Shown here piece after piece: positions 11,151-24,276 of a DNA stretch of 64,000 nt. The position numbers and the translations under genes are program-made. Source of the DNA: Scolanthus callimorphus (lineage: Eukaryota; Cnidaria; Anthozoa; Actiniaria; Edwardsiidae); NCBI GenBank assembly GCA_033964015.1, contig CM066914.1:23364234-23428233 (forward strand), given 5' to 3'. The stretch's first letter is position 1; each line of letters starts with the position of its first letter. Below the pieces are notes generated by a model. It searched no databases. It saw only the letters and a program-made list of their open reading frames with translations, and was not told where the DNA came from.

Positions 11151-12661
11151 TTAGCAAGGGCATGGTGCTGGGCAAGGTGCTGGGCAAGGTGCTGGACATG
11201 GTGCTGGGCATGGTGCTGGGCATGGGACAGGGCAAGGGCATGGTGGTGGTGGTGGTGGAGCTGGTGGTCCTGGTGGTCCAGGTGGGCCACATGGTCCTGG
11301 GGGTCCGGCGGGTCCTGGGCAACCCTTAGGTCCGGGGCATCCTGCGTTTCCGGGGGGTCCACATGGTCCTGGAGGTCCTGGGCGACCTGGTGCGCATGGC
11401 GCGCCTGGTGGTCCTGGAGGTCCGGGTGGGCCACTTGGGCCAGTGCAACCTTTAGGTCCTGGGCATCCTGGAGTTCCAGGTAGACCTGGGCATCCCTGTG
11501 CACCTGGTGGTCCAGGTGCTGGTGGTGGTGGTGGGCATGGGCATGGGGCTGGGCATGGGCAGGGCATGGGGCAGGGCATGGTGCTGGGCATGGTGCTGGG
11601 CATGGTGCAGGGCATGGGCAGATTTGCCTCTTCCCTCCTACAGAAAAAAAAAGAGCACAGTTAATTAAAGTTAGGTAATTAAGTTAATTAAAATGTGAAT
11701 GAAGCAAGGTGGCGTTTGAAAATCAAGGACGGGCATCGAGTTAGGAACAAGTCGCTGTTTGATGTACTCCAAAAATACTGGCAAAACAAACAGTCATTCT
11801 CTGACGCTTGCTTCAGGTTTTTTGAACGGAACAGAAAAAGGTGAATTTCTTTTTCAAAGTTTAAGGGTTTATTTGTCTTTCAGATTGGGATATTTTGACT
11901 ATAAACCGTCAAATATAAACAACATCTAAATTAAACAACAGTGAGAGATACATACATGTTTAATAATCTTTAGGAATTTGTTTCTTCAAATTCCTATTGA
12001 AATGCCAGAGTATTCACAGATGTAAAACCAAATACAAAAAGGAAACTAATGAAGATGAATAACTCTTGAACCGGAATATAGAATAATTAAATCAAATAAA
12101 GTGGTCACGCAGACATGAGATGCCACCTTGTCATAATTAATGATTCATGGGACACGTAACTTTTTCTAAGCCTTTTGCCAGTTTTTTCTCGTCGAGTTTT
12201 GGAACGAAACATTTTGTGATTTTTATTTAGTAATTAAGCGAAAGACGTAGCTAGAATAAGCTGAACATTGTTTCTCGTAGCAGTATGTTTCAATGAAATT
12301 AATATGGCACGTAAACTCTCATAGCTATGTGGATATATTCGCTTATAGAATATTAAACAAAAATATCAATATTTTCGTCTCATCTTGTAAAATGATAGGG
12401 AAACCGTAAGAAAATCCTCTCTTTTTTTTTAGCAAAAAATCGTTTTTACTAGTTATCCATCAATTGACAAATGAAACAAGATGTAAAGGAAATAAAATAA
12501 AACAAAACGCATGGCAATGGCAACGTAATCCAGTTAAATGGTTACGAGTTACAAAATATCGTAATAGAAATAATTTTATTTCACTTACCGGATTTCGATT
12601 TTGAAACGGACTTGGCCGATACACAGACTGCAATTGCTAAGAGGACCGCTAGGACCTTCAT
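11151..12661 (-). CDS. Minicollagen (nematocyst capsule protein), two coding exons, one-base frameshift
   Basis: Minicollagens are secreted into the nematocyst vesicle and cross-link by disulfides into the capsule wall. Exon 12589-12661 encodes 24 residues, a signal peptide [16 protein letters not shown] plus a short Ser/Lys propeptide, and ends in a phase-1 donor (G|GTAAGTG). Exon 11151-11637 starts after a strong acceptor and reads [17 protein letters not shown], the expected Lys-Arg cleavage site followed by a CxxxC-repeat CRD. Then come polyproline, about 28 Gly-X-Y triplets, proline again, a C-terminal run of CPAP units and a stop. The CRD and the collagen lie in different frames. One extra base near 11560 joins them and makes the total length divisible by three (187 codons). 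Odd points: CRDs are CPxP repeats without the usual final CC; several Cys lie inside the triple helix; one triplet has Cys instead of Gly (GAP-CAP-GRP); and the helix is about twice the usual 12-16 triplets. The 951-bp intron is GT-AG. Confidence 0.85.
12589..12661 (-). CDS. Signal-peptide exon of the small minicollagen
   Basis: The ATG is 5 bases after an acceptor (polypyrimidine then 'ttacag', AG at 12667-12668), so translation starts almost at the 5' edge of this exon. It is 73 bases long with a phase-1 end. The same plan is seen in the giant minicollagen at 31570-31639. Confidence 0.85.
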
Positions 12662-12924
12662 GTTGTCTGTAACAAACGAAAAACAAAAAGAGTTAGTATT
12701 TTTTCCCTTAATTGATACTGACCAAAAAAACCCAGACTCATATGTTTCAGTTGAATCGTCGTTGAAACACTTTATCCACTTTATTTAACCAAAGCATCAT
12801 TAACTCTTCATTGTTTACTAAACGAAACTTTTGAGACATTTTCAGTGAAAAATTAAGGCTTGTTAAGTAAAAGTAAATTCAAAGTAAACTAATTCAGTTA
12901 CACATTGAAATGTCGTAATTGGCT

Positions 12925-13205
12925 ATGATAAATTTTCGAAGAAATAGTAAATGAGCAATGGCATTTTGAAAAGTGAAATGAATATATAAATAATTAATTG
13001 TTTTGTCTTCCAAATAGTTTGTTTATCAAAATATTTTCTCCGCAAAAGAATCCACATTGAAGTATCTAAATTGTATAATACATTTTCTAAGAAAGAGTAA
13101 ATGAACAATGGAATTTTCAAAAGTGAAGAAAATATATGAAATAATTAATTGTTTTCTCTTCCAAATAGTTTGTTTATCAAAATATTTTCCCAGCAAATCA
13201 GAAAC
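12925..13205. repeat. Direct duplication of about 125 bp in the minicollagen 5'UTR intron
   Basis: Two diverged copies, about 12928-13050 and 13080-13204, share 'tccaaatagtttgtttatc' and the sequence around 'ataattaattgtttt'. The offset is about 150 bp. AT-rich and noncoding. Confidence 0.75.
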
Positions 13206-13289
13206 AGTAAACATGTTGATGATCCAAAGACTAAATATCGGTGTTGATATATAAATAAATTGACACTCAAAGTATCTCTCTCTTCTTAC

Positions 13290-13318
13290 CTTTTTCCGTT
13301 GTGAGCAAGATCAACTGA
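13290..13318 (-). other. Putative 5'UTR exon of the small minicollagen
   Basis: A canonical donor (G|GTAAGAAG) lies at 13289-13290, downstream of a TATA box at about 13342-13350. Transcription would begin about 25-30 bases after the TATA box. The exon would splice to the acceptor at 12667, leaving only 5 untranslated bases before the ATG. Confidence 0.55.
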
Positions 13319-13340
13319 CTGATTAGTTCTTGCCTCCGCC

Positions 13341-13352
13341 GTTCTATATAGG
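13341..13352 (-). promoter_or_regulatory. TATA box of the small minicollagen
   Basis: 'cctatatagaac' on the minus strand, correctly spaced upstream of the inferred noncoding exon. Strong core promoters suit a product made in bulk during nematocyst formation; that link is inference. Confidence 0.6.
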
Positions 13353-13359
13353 TAACCCT

Positions 13360-15738
13360 TTATTACATCATAAATTATTATGGGCTGTAGTAGCAATTTT
13401 GTAGGTAAGGTCATGTAGCTATTTGACAGGAAAGCGGGTGACCCAATTCATGCGACACGGTTCATGGCTTTCAGAAATCCCGAATCAAGATCCATTATCT
13501 CATGACTTATTTCTGGTAACTGAAATTTTCCTATAGAAAAAGTGGAAGCATTTGGAATATAAGTTATAGTTGAGAGAGAATTGTAAAGAAATTGTTTTAA
13601 TAGTGATACAGCAGGATTTCTAGAGTTAGTTACAAGCGGGTGGCTAACTATTTCTTGCTGGTTGAAATATAGGTGTCACCTGTTTTCACCTGTTGAATTC
13701 CTGGCGCGAGGAGAACAATGCGTTATCCCACGCCCCGCAGCAACTCTGTTTTGCTTGATCAAGTTCAACATTTGAATCTATTTAATATTTAATTCTTCGA
13801 TAGTTTTCCCAAGCGTTTAATGTTTCCTTTTTATGCTACTCGAAAAGTTCGTGTTTATTAGAACTTTGTTGATAATAATAAAACAAATAACGGAAAAGAG
13901 TATTATTCCAGAAAATAAATAGTGATGTTTGGATACAAGATTGCCCGTAATTTGTTTTAAGAAAGGAACAAACAGTTTTCCATGGTTGATTTCTCGTTAA
14001 CAAGTGCTTTCTATCCCTCGGAGCTCATTTCGATACTTCACGCGTGCAAATAAGCGATACGGCTAAATGATCTCGAAGGGTGAAAGCCACTCTATACAAC
14101 TGAGGAGAGTTTTTACGCTACTTTGGTTCTTTATCATGCTACTGCTCTTTCTACATACTCTTTGTTGGACAAGTTCTTTGTGATGATGTTATATAATTAA
14201 ACTCATATAAGAAATTAAACTGCACGAAATGCAATGTTTTAGCTATCGCTGATTTCATTGGCTTCAAAACGCAGAACTGTTATTAAAATATAAAAATAGA
14301 TTTTGCAGGTAAGCGAAAAGTGTACGTACGGTGTCAGATTATTAAAAGACCGATTTTACACAGCTAGTGCTGTAAAGCAACGGATGTTGCAGCGCTAGCT
14401 GTTGGTTATGTATGTATATTATGTTTTGTCCAATTTTTTTAAATCAAATATTAAGGGTGGGCTGCGAAAGCGGTACAAAACATTTTTGTTCACCGCCATT
14501 TAGTTCATTTTATCGAATTATAATTATGGTTAAGCCATTCGCAGTACCTGGTTTTCATCCTCGTTAAGAGGTTCGATGCGATATCCGCTCTTATTCTCAA
14601 GGAGCTCGGGGCTTGTTTAGTTTTTTCGCTAAGTACCCTCTAAACTTTATTTAAATTAAATATCTTTACACGCACTGTTACAGTCAAGTACTTATCAAGT
14701 CTTTCTCCATGGATATACTACAAATATTGGTTGGACTGCTAGTCAGTCTTTCATAATTTGCGAACTCTACACTAACCCACGAACCGCAATCAGGGCTTTA
14801 AAATCAAGCCTTTAAATCAAGGCTTTAGAAAATATAAAATGAAAACGAAATTTAGAAAGCATCAATGACCCTGTCTTAAAAGGTTTGATTGACGGAAGCC
14901 AAAACGCAGTTTGGCGCTCGGAAATGACAAGTGAGAGTTCGCAGTATTATGATTTAATTGCAGGTTAAATCTCCGAAGAAAATTAGCACATTTTTTGCGA
15001 CAATTTCGTGTGCTGCCTAATTACGGATATTTAGCCCAAAGTAGAGACTGCCTGGTAGTCTAAATAATTATTAGGACCTGGCTGTTACTATTTAAACGTA
15101 GTTATTTAAGTAAAGAAAATACTAAATACTAGATAATTTTTGTGCTGGTTTGGCCGACTTTTCAACAATTTTTTTTTTGAAATATCCAAACCACTAGTAA
15201 AGCGTATATTTCTCTTGTTATTGATTTTGTAAAGAGCTGTTGGAGAGGTTCATCGGACTGTCAATCGGTTATTGATCAAAATTAAACAATAGCATTATAA
15301 CTTGTGCGCCCAGCATATTGTATTTGTTTTAAAACCAGTCCGATTGGAACCGCTCTATATCCATGCGAATTTTGTAGAGAGTACAGTCGACTCAGCATTT
15401 CTCCTGATGTGATTGTAGAAAATAAAAACAGCAGACAGCTCTCCGGCCTTATCTCGTTAGATTATCAGTTTGTTTGTACATTTGTTTTTTTTTTTTTTGT
15501 TTTTTAAGCCCTGATGTTTTAACCGTATTTAAATAAAGTTACAATGAGACAATGACAACGCCCGCGAAAAAGAGTAAGGCCTACGGCAAACGCCGTGCCA
15601 GAGTCGCGCCGTTCCAATCCGAAACAATAGAAAGTTGACTATAAAGTATAATGAAGCGGTATCCTTTGAAAAAGGAAAGGTTTGACAGAAGAAGAGCGAC
15701 TAAAGTTCGGCGTTTGTCGTAGGCCAAACAGGACATAT
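13360..15738. other. Intergenic, no supported gene
   Basis: AT-rich sequence upstream of the minicollagen promoter. Holds the second copy of the 37-115 repeat at about 14877-14970 and a T-run at about 15487-15499. No coding exon recognised. Confidence 0.5.
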
Positions 15739-15830
15739 GCCAGTCTAATTATAAGCCGTTCCTAATACAAATGAAGTTAGATAATAAAGTGCCCTCATTT
15801 GCGTTAGGAACGGCTCGTGATTAGGCCGGC
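15739..15830. repeat. Hairpin MITE, copy 1
   Basis: Imperfect palindrome with arms 'gtctaattataagccgttcct' and its complement ending in 'ggccggc'. A second copy is at 30414-30501. No ORF. Confidence 0.7.
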
Positions 15831-16868
15831 ATCAATCCTATTATCAATCCTATATGCCAAGGGTCCTCTGAGATCCATATAAAATTGACAAACATCGTCT
15901 GTTATCCGATCAGAGACAAGCATTTCCCCAGACATACAGAGCAGCATTTAATTGATTTCCTTGGTAAGCGTTGTTTTGGCTGAGTTTGTAGTATTTATAG
16001 AGTAATATTCATTATTTAATAAGTAAAGGTTTGCTAACACAGGGCACACAAAACATAATTTTTTTCTTGATAATGGCGTCATGACGTCAAAACGTCGTGT
16101 TTTTAATATGGTTAGTGATAGTTTTCTATGACTGAGATCTAACAAGCAAATATTTCACTCACAAAATTTATCATTTTGCCTAAAGGCTCGTTGTAAACAA
16201 AGAATAAATTTATCATGAAATACTCGCTGGTGTCCCATAGAAAACCATTCAATAGCCAGTAAGTCAAAACTACTTTTAATAATAGAGTACAGTAGTTGTG
16301 ATTTTTGGCTTGTTTGTTGAGTTTTCGCGCGTGCAGTTGTGCTAGTGCATCTCGCTACCACCAGATGTCACCGCCGTGTCGGTATAGACCTAGCCGCTTT
16401 GCAGGTGCTTCTGTCACTTCCATGATCTAGCGTGTCCTGTCAGACGCATCGCAAGTCCTTTTGATTTTAACGCTGGTAGGAATTTCCCTCTGCTCATGGT
16501 TCTTGCACGTCAGTGATCTTCACTTATTTACTTGATATAAATTCAAAATAATATTTTTTTGAAATACTTGAGCCTATAATACTTGACGCATTGAAAGCTG
16601 CGGGATTGAGGCGTCAGACGTTTCTGCTGAAGTCGGAGTGAAGTAATTTTGATCCAAACAGAGTACTCCAAAGTAGTCATTCAATCCACTTACAAAATCT
16701 AACTCCCTCAGAGCTAAATTTGATTTGTCTGGGAGATCTCTAGGGACCTTTACAATGATTGTGTTATCTTTTATCATTTTCTTATATATATTATATTTGT
16801 AACATTGTATACATATTTGTATATTATATTTGTAACATTGATATGTATTTTTATCATGTGAATAAAGA

Positions 16869-16914
<46 letters not shown>

Positions 16915-17464
16915 TCTTGCATTATGTCCCTGCATTAAGATTTAATCAAAATTTAAAGTAAAAATATATATACAAGTATTTTGTATCAGTAGTATTAAAA
17001 ATTTCAGAAGTTTCAGGAGTTTCCATTCGTTAAGGTAGCTTTTGTTTAAAGTGTCAAATCGACGTTTTTCGTGTTTTGTTCTGTGCTCTTTTCTCCCCTC
17101 TGCGCCGTGACAGTATGTTTTTGCTGTTACTGTGGTAACCGCCATGGTGACTCACTCATAATTCAAATTGCACCCGACTATGGCACCCGCAAATTCAAGG
17201 CAATCTCAGGATCATAGCTTCTGTGCCATTTTCTATATTTTCAGAATATTTTTGCAATGACAATGACAAAAACCGGGTCGAGCAAACCGAAAAAGTAATG
17301 AGGTTTGGGTTTTTTTTTCTCGTTGCCTTGAAATGGCTTCAATGAACTCAGGACTTGGGTGTTATCTTTGGCATATATTCAAAAATAATTTACGGAAGTA
17401 ACAAAAGCATTGATGACATATGTTTTTTTTGTTAGGGGCGAAAAACGTAAGTTTCAGAATTCTG

Positions 17465-17563
17465 TCCAAAATTTCCTAAACGTTTGTACTTGAATTATGG
17501 AGTTATTATGCGGTCCCGCATAATATTCCATGGTTCAAGTACAAACGTTTAGGAAATTTTGGA
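17465..17563. repeat. 99-bp hairpin with 30-bp perfect arms
   Basis: 17465-17494 is the exact reverse complement of 17534-17563. The centre continues as an imperfect palindrome around 'tgcggtcccgca'. It could be a foldback element; transcription would give a stable stem. Confidence 0.8.
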
Positions 17564-17815
17564 TTTTGTCAAACAAAATTGAAAGTGAAATTTGGCTGGC
17601 ACATTGCCTTGGATATGTAGATCATTCGGGCGGTAAGGATCTCTTTTAAAATTAAAATTAATGATAAATTAAAATTCCGCAAATATCGGTCATTCTTTTT
17701 CCAAGTCTTTGCGGCATAATAATTTTGACAATTTGAAGCCGCCTTAAAAAGTCAGTTCGAATAACATAAAATCGGCCCGATTAATTCTCTCCAAACTTGC
17801 AGTGACCATAGTACG

Positions 17816-17885
17816 AGGGGAAAGAATACTCATGGGAATGCCACGTGATCTGAAGTGGGAAAACATTACGCCCAAGCCGAGGAGG
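17816..17885. repeat. Single end of the 'GGGAAAACATTACG' inverted-repeat family
   Basis: Matches the reverse complement of 30941-31005 (shared 'gggaaaacattacgccc' and 'aatactcatgggaatgccac'). The other end is missing here. Fuller copies are at 30941-31120 and 49180-49297. Confidence 0.65.
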
Positions 17886-18459
17886 TCTATTGATTCATGT
17901 GTTATTCATATGCTATATTTGTAAATACGTTCTAGAGGAAATGTTCTATTTTAGGAATTGATGTAATGTTTACCTTATAGAACATTCTGTGACTATGTTG
18001 TATAAGTCGGTTCGATCTTTTATAGTCAGTCCTTGTGTGGTCACCTGAATACCTGCTTGTAACATTTAAACCACTGCTGATCAATCGAATAAAAGCTGAA
18101 ATTCGTGACTAGGATTGAATATCAAAATAATAATATTTCCATGATGCGGGATAATCATTGGAAGCACCGCACCTAACCGTCCCCACTCGTGAGAAAAAAA
18201 CATGTTCTTTACTCTCGTAAGCCCATATGCGAACATTCGCGGCGCCGAGCGCAGCGAGGGTGCAAATGATGCTACGAGGGACACAAATAAACTATATGCC
18301 CGACAAAACTCATGGTATTATCATTATTATCACTACACAAGGCCAAATAATAAAAGTTTGATAGTGTTCGTCCAACCGAATTGAATACTGTAGATGAAAG
18401 GCAAAAAAATCGTATCGGTCACCATTTATTTCACCCGCTGAGATTACAAACTTAGGTTT

Positions 18460-20741
18460 AGGTGGATCGACCCAGTAATTTTGCACCCATGCCAACCAAT
18501 TTTGAACCTCTCATATAAAAACAGTTTGATTTCTATCGCGCAGCCAATATAACATACATACTACCCATAGACTGAAATACATGTCAGTACAAAAGTTGGG
18601 TAGATCGGAGTTAGTATCACGTGACAATCGGGCCACGCCTATTTTTACTCTCACACCACTTTCAGGCTGTACCGACATTTTTTCGATAAATATTGGATGG
18701 ATTCATGTAGTTTCTGCTCAGGGACTACCTTTTGTTCTTCGGTTTTTTTTTTCTTCCTTTTCTTTCTTTTGTTCTTCCTTTTGTTCTAGCCAAGCAAGGA
18801 CAAGCCCACGTGCGCTCCATTGGAATTCGATTTTGTGCCGAAAACGGGGAACAATAGCAAATCCCAGAGTAGAAACTACAGAAATACATCCAATATTTAC
18901 CGATCTTTGCGTTCCCAGTTGACAGTCTTAGAGGTTTTCAATTAATATGAAACGTTGGAGACAAACTTTACATTGATCCATTGGAGTCATCCAAAAATTT
19001 GACGATTTTTTAAACCAGACCAAATTTCGTGAAAGTAAGCCCAAATTTCGCGTTGAGCTGATGCGTGGGGCAATTATGTTGATACGTACATTTCTATATT
19101 TTATTATATGGCAACGATAGTACGCGGGCTCTGATTGGCTAACGATCAGCGGGCGTAACTCTCCGTAATGCCCAACGGGCATTATGGAAATTCTCGCTCC
19201 CGCTCGCAGTTCAAGACTGACAAAAAATCATCTCCTTTAAATAACACAAATTCAAAAAGATTTTCAGCGAAATTCACAACAAGGAATACTTGACACAGTA
19301 TAACACAAATCTAACTTGTAGTGACAAGAGGAAAATAAAGGCCTGAATAGCAGAAATGACCTGTTTACAAAAGCAAAAGCAGAGCCAAATAGTTACTCTA
19401 CTAAGAAATTCGAGTCTATCCGGAGAAAATGATAACTTAAGGGAGTCAAAATAGCAGCAAAAGGTAAAAGCTACATGTAAAGTCAAAATTTATTGGGAAT
19501 TCAAGAAACTTGAGAGCTAAGAATCATAACAGAAAGCGAGTTCAAACTTTGTGCTTACCGATAACTGATAGTGAAGTCGTTGATTTCTTTTCTCTCTCCA
19601 TCTCCTCCAGTTAAATTCATTCTTACTTTTAGTACGTTTGCTTTTGCACAAATAAAATAAGCATTGCAATTTTCTGGAGGATAGCTTGTGAAATATCTTC
19701 TTCAGGTTTAACTCTTCTTCCGTATTATTAAAGGCCGTTTCCTAGTGCAAAAGGAGCAATGTTTTCCCCAATGGTGCTAAAAAAAGTTGAGCTGACGTCG
19801 AAGACTTGCTTCCCGGTTGCTTGCCGTTTGAAACTTCTGTAACTCCCTCAAACGTTTCTCACAAATGACTAAACAACGTTTACAAAATATCTGTAAAAGA
19901 AAGGATTCCGAAGTATTTGATATCCATAAGAGATTGATTACTTTAGAGCAAGTCTGGCGTGGTTTTCACACACGGGTTTGTTCTATCAATTTGACTCAGA
20001 AAGAACTCTGAATAAACTCGAGCGCGACGCGGGCGCGTGTTATTTCGGCGTGTTATTTCGGCGGGAAAATGAACGAGGCGACTTCCGGTTCGTAAAAGGT
20101 TGTAGAAAAAGTACCATATAATAAACAACTTACTAACCTCGACCGTTCGGGCATTACGTGAAATATCAAACCTCGGTTTTGGCGTATCAACCTCGCTACC
20201 TCAGTTTGATATTTCACGTAATCCGCGTAATGCCCTCACTCTCGGTTAGTAAGTAGTTATTTCGAAATCGCAAAATAATATTTAATTTTAATCAAAAGTA
20301 TGACCTTCCTTCGACAATTACAAATAGAATGAGCTATAAAAAAACCTTCAATTTATAACCATGAAGTACCAAACTCTGACACATTTATTCACTACACTGA
20401 ATTTTACATAAATTATAGCCATGATTTATAAATCCTAAAATATCTTCAGATCGGGCTTGTACAATTTAGTCAAACTTCGTTTACACGGAGGCAATCACTC
20501 AATCTCGAGATGCCTTAAAGCATTTATCAAAAAAATGTCGGTACAGCCTGAAACTGTGGTGAGTGTAAAAATAAGCGTGACCCGATTGTCACGTGATACT
20601 AACTCCGATCTCCTCAACATATATTTCAGTCTATTGGTAGTATGTGTGTTATATTGGCTGCGCAATAGAAATCGACCTGTTGTTATATGAGAGGTTCAAA
20701 ATTGGTTGGCATGGGTGCAAAATTACTGGGTCGATCCACCT
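18460..20741. mobile_element. 2.3-kb element with long (about 225-bp) inverted termini
   Basis: 18460-18690 is a diverged reverse complement of 20520-20741. Shared anchors include 'aggtggatcgaccc' at the outer edge, 'ttttgcacccatgccaacca', 'tcacgtgacaatcgg' and 'aggctgtaccgacat' at the inner edge. The interior has no transposase-like ORF, so it is a non-autonomous foldback or long-TIR element. A nested palindrome at about 20131-20245 has arms with 'cattacgtgaaatatcaaac'. Confidence 0.8.
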
Positions 20742-23700
20742 TAATACATAAAACGAAAAGCTTCACAACTTTTAAAACACATAAAAATCTACTCTGCTAG
20801 TAGGGTAATAAAATTCCCAAAAGGCAATACAAATGAAAACATGGCAAATGTTTTTTAACTACAGTTTTTTGTAGGCTCGCTTCTAGTCAGCTCTTGCCAA
20901 CCCTCCCGTCCTCGACCCGCGAAATGAAAGCACAACAAAAAAGAGATACATTCAACCAATATCTCCGGATCCCTCAATTTTCCGTCGCTGTTCTGTCCGT
21001 GGCTGTCGAATTAAGTACTGATTCCCCAGACTGAATGGCGAGTTTATGTTTCGGTTACACATTATTTTCTTTAGTAAACAACTTCGCCTTCGCTTCGAAC
21101 ATCTTGTTGGCTGCCATGCATGAACTCGACATCTCGAAGGATGTTGAGGTATCGGCTGACCGGTGCAGATGTGATTTGACGATGAATCGCTGTTCTAATT
21201 CCTGTCAGAGCACTCGGCGTCAAGTTAACTAAGGAGTAGTATCGCGATTCACCCTGCCACTCTGTGTTGTTGTGAGCCGTCAATATTTTGTGGTATTGAC
21301 GGCTCAAAAAGAGCTAGCAAAATTCAACTTTTTTCGCACGAATTTATGTTTCATTTCATTGTCAATAGTTAGAAATAACGTTTAGCTATATTTCTAGCAA
21401 TATCTTATGGCAGAAAGAGATTTTTTTCGCCGAAAAAGATGGAAAAATGTAAACAGAAAATGCTCGAGCTCGTGCGAAAAGCCCATGTGATTGCGTGAGA
21501 TCGTGCGTAAATGTAATGAGAATTGAAATTTCAATCGACAATAAATAGCACTATTTCTTGCCATTTCCTCCAGAAAATCTTCAAGAATCGCGTTGGAAGA
21601 AAAATTTTCACGTATTGGGCTCCGTCGCTGCGCGACTCCGCCCAATACGTGAACATATTTTCTCCCAACTAGCCGTCAATATTTTGTGGAATTGCCGTCT
21701 CAAAATCGTAATTAGTATATAGAATTTCTGTATAATTTCACTTATGACTTGTCTGGTTTTACGATGGTAAAATCGGCAACAACGTTTCGCTTGTGGCACC
21801 ATTTCTCAAACTTCCTTATTCCCCACTCGGTCGCTTTCTTTGTGTTTTTTTGCTTGTGCTTTTAGCTAACTGATCAACGTTCAAGTCTGAGTTTTGGCCA
21901 CTGAGAGTGAAATAATGGGTTTCTTCCGATTCCATGGCAATAAGAAATGAGTGAAAGAAGAGAAAAACTCAGAGAAAAGAGAACAATTTTCACCGAGTGA
22001 ATTCCCGCCACAAACTCGCACTAAAATGGTATCCGCGTGACCTGATTGGTCTATCGTGGCAGCAGAGCGCCGCCACCGCCAATCAGAATGAGGGCGGTAA
22101 ATGTATTTGGGGCCCGCTGTTTTGCCATTTGGCCCGAAAAAAATAGAGCGTTTTAGAGAGGGCGGTTTACAATTTGGCCGCGCGTAGTGATAATAATGAT
22201 CAATTATGCAGTTCGGCGGGATCTGGCCCTCTTTCGATTTGTTAAAGGCCAATCATCAACCGCCTTTGCGGTCTATTAGGCAATCGGAACAACAATAGAT
22301 CAATTTGAAAACAAAAGAAAACGGGGCGCAAAGGCCCGGTTGACGTTGGGCTTTAAATCGACAACGAGATTCGTCTTAAGATCGAGTCTGCAACACATTT
22401 CGATCACTTTGATGATCAATAGAGTTGTTGATTATAAGAGTTCAGTCAACGCCAAAGCGCATGCGATTTTATCATAAAATCCAAGCTTGGAAATTTGTCT
22501 CTCTCAAATGGCGCATGCGCAGCCAAACAGTTTTTATAGCGCGCGGCCGTGATTTGATGTAAGTATCCTTTCCTGTACTCTTAGTTACAACAGCAAATCC
22601 CCAACTCAATAGTTGTTGGGATAAAAATAAAACTCCTCAGCCATAAAACGCTAAAATAGGGAACTCGACAGACATACATAAGGGGTGGACCATTAGAAAT
22701 TGGGGGAGGGGGGGTGGCAATTCCAAAAAAAAAATTCGAGCAAGGCCAATCCTTCCAAAAAAAAATCTTGCAGAGATCCAAGCTAGTAAAAAACATGATA
22801 TAAATTCCGAAAAAAAATTCTTGCACAACCTGATCCCCGAAAAAAAAATTCATGCCCAAAAAAATTGCCACCCCCCCGAAACCTAGTCATTTATTTCGGC
22901 ATGGTGGGACGGGGTACTCATGCTGATGGGAGGTTATTAGTAATGTAAATCCAGCAGTTTATGGAAGGGGGAAATCATGAACCCCTTCCCACATCCATAT
23001 GGCCATTGTGATTTTTCCCCGTTTTTTTTAAACAGAGAACACTTTAAGTAAAATAAATTTCCCCCTTACACTCCGTGAATTTTTCACGGGCATCAGCTAG
23101 TATATATATATCACCATATAGTTTATGTAATTCATTTAAATCCTGAGGGAACTTGTACCGTGTACAAATAAAGGTTACTACTTAAAGGGTGCGAATTCCG
23201 TCCCGCTCATTTCGATTCATAAACAAAGAACGCTAGACGGCTTGCAAAGATTCGAGCGTGTAGTACTGTGCAACCAAAATATATTATTTCTTCTCTACTT
23301 ATAAATGTTTTTTCGCCGAAATTTTAGGCCTGGGGCAAGTTAACACCTAAAGCTACGGACTTGAATGCGGTAGAAGACAAAGACCCATGCTGAAGCTATA
23401 ATATTGGCTCTTCTCATTCTCATTCTTTCTTATGACCAATTGATAATATTCTACCAGCGTCTATAAAACATAGTGATCCACAACGCAATTATCAAGGGAC
23501 GATCAGCTTAGCATTTGAAGACATAAAGCATTTCAGAAAGCTTCGGTGTTTTTTGGTGATGCCTAGGACTTGTAATGTTAAGCATGAGTTAAGAAAAGAA
23601 AACTTAAGTCATAAATTTCTTGCTCCTATAAAATCTCAATTTTGGACATTCCGCCGAAATTGGCTAAGATTATCTAATTACATGGGAAAATTAAATTGAA

Positions 23701-24276
23701 CATCAATTTTGAAACTTCGTGCAAAAGTGATAGAAAATTGTTATTGTTAAAATGTCTAAAGTGAAACAAGGGGGTCCACTGTAGCTGGGATATTATTAAA
23801 AGTAGTAACGCAAATAAAGATGGAAGTATGTTAAGGTACTGCTAAAAGATGCCTCCTACTGTCCTCCAAGTTTGATATTCGTCACCAGGACTATTATAAA
23901 AGTTATGACCAAATTTATCTTTACAGAAAATGCACTTGGACTTTTCGTGGAGTCACCTTAACTACAGTGATCTCTATGAGGAGCCAACAGCTGTAACATC
24001 TTCTTTTTTGTTTACTACCTTTTATTGACAAAAAATCAGAATCATTTTCATGTGAACTATGTATTTCTATTTTTTACAGGCTTAATATTTTGACACATTT
24101 CACGTTTCACTCGCAGCGTACAGTCTTATTTTTGTTGAACAACAATTTAGAACTAAGAAGTATTTGTTTCGCGAATTTCTCTTTTTGAAGGTATAAAAGT
24201 ATCTTGGTGATAACGCTAAATAGATCTCGTGATGAAAGAATAAACGATAAAAATTGTGACATGTGACATGTGACTT
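20742..24276. other. Intergenic, repeat-rich, no supported gene
   Basis: A hairpin at 21609-21652 has 12-bp arms 'cacgtattgggc'. 'gccgtcaatattttgtgg' occurs near 21274 and 21671. At 22690-22880 a simple element has 'gtggcaatt' inverted at both ends and A-runs between. None of the open frames resembles a protein family. Confidence 0.55.

Larger units (their letters stand above)
15831..18459. other. Intergenic with microsatellite and hairpins
   Basis: Contains a TTA trinucleotide array at 16869-16912, the hairpin at 17465-17563 and a single end of an inverted-repeat element at 17816-17885. No coding exon is supported. Confidence 0.6.

Noticed and set aside
11105..11503. His/Gln/Asp-rich minus frame over the small minicollagen
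   Set aside because: It is the frame the CRD falls into after the apparent missing base near 11560; no separate protein.
18581..18922. 113-codon plus-strand frame
   Set aside because: Starts inside the inverted terminus of the 18460-20741 element and crosses a T-rich run; no protein similarity recognised.
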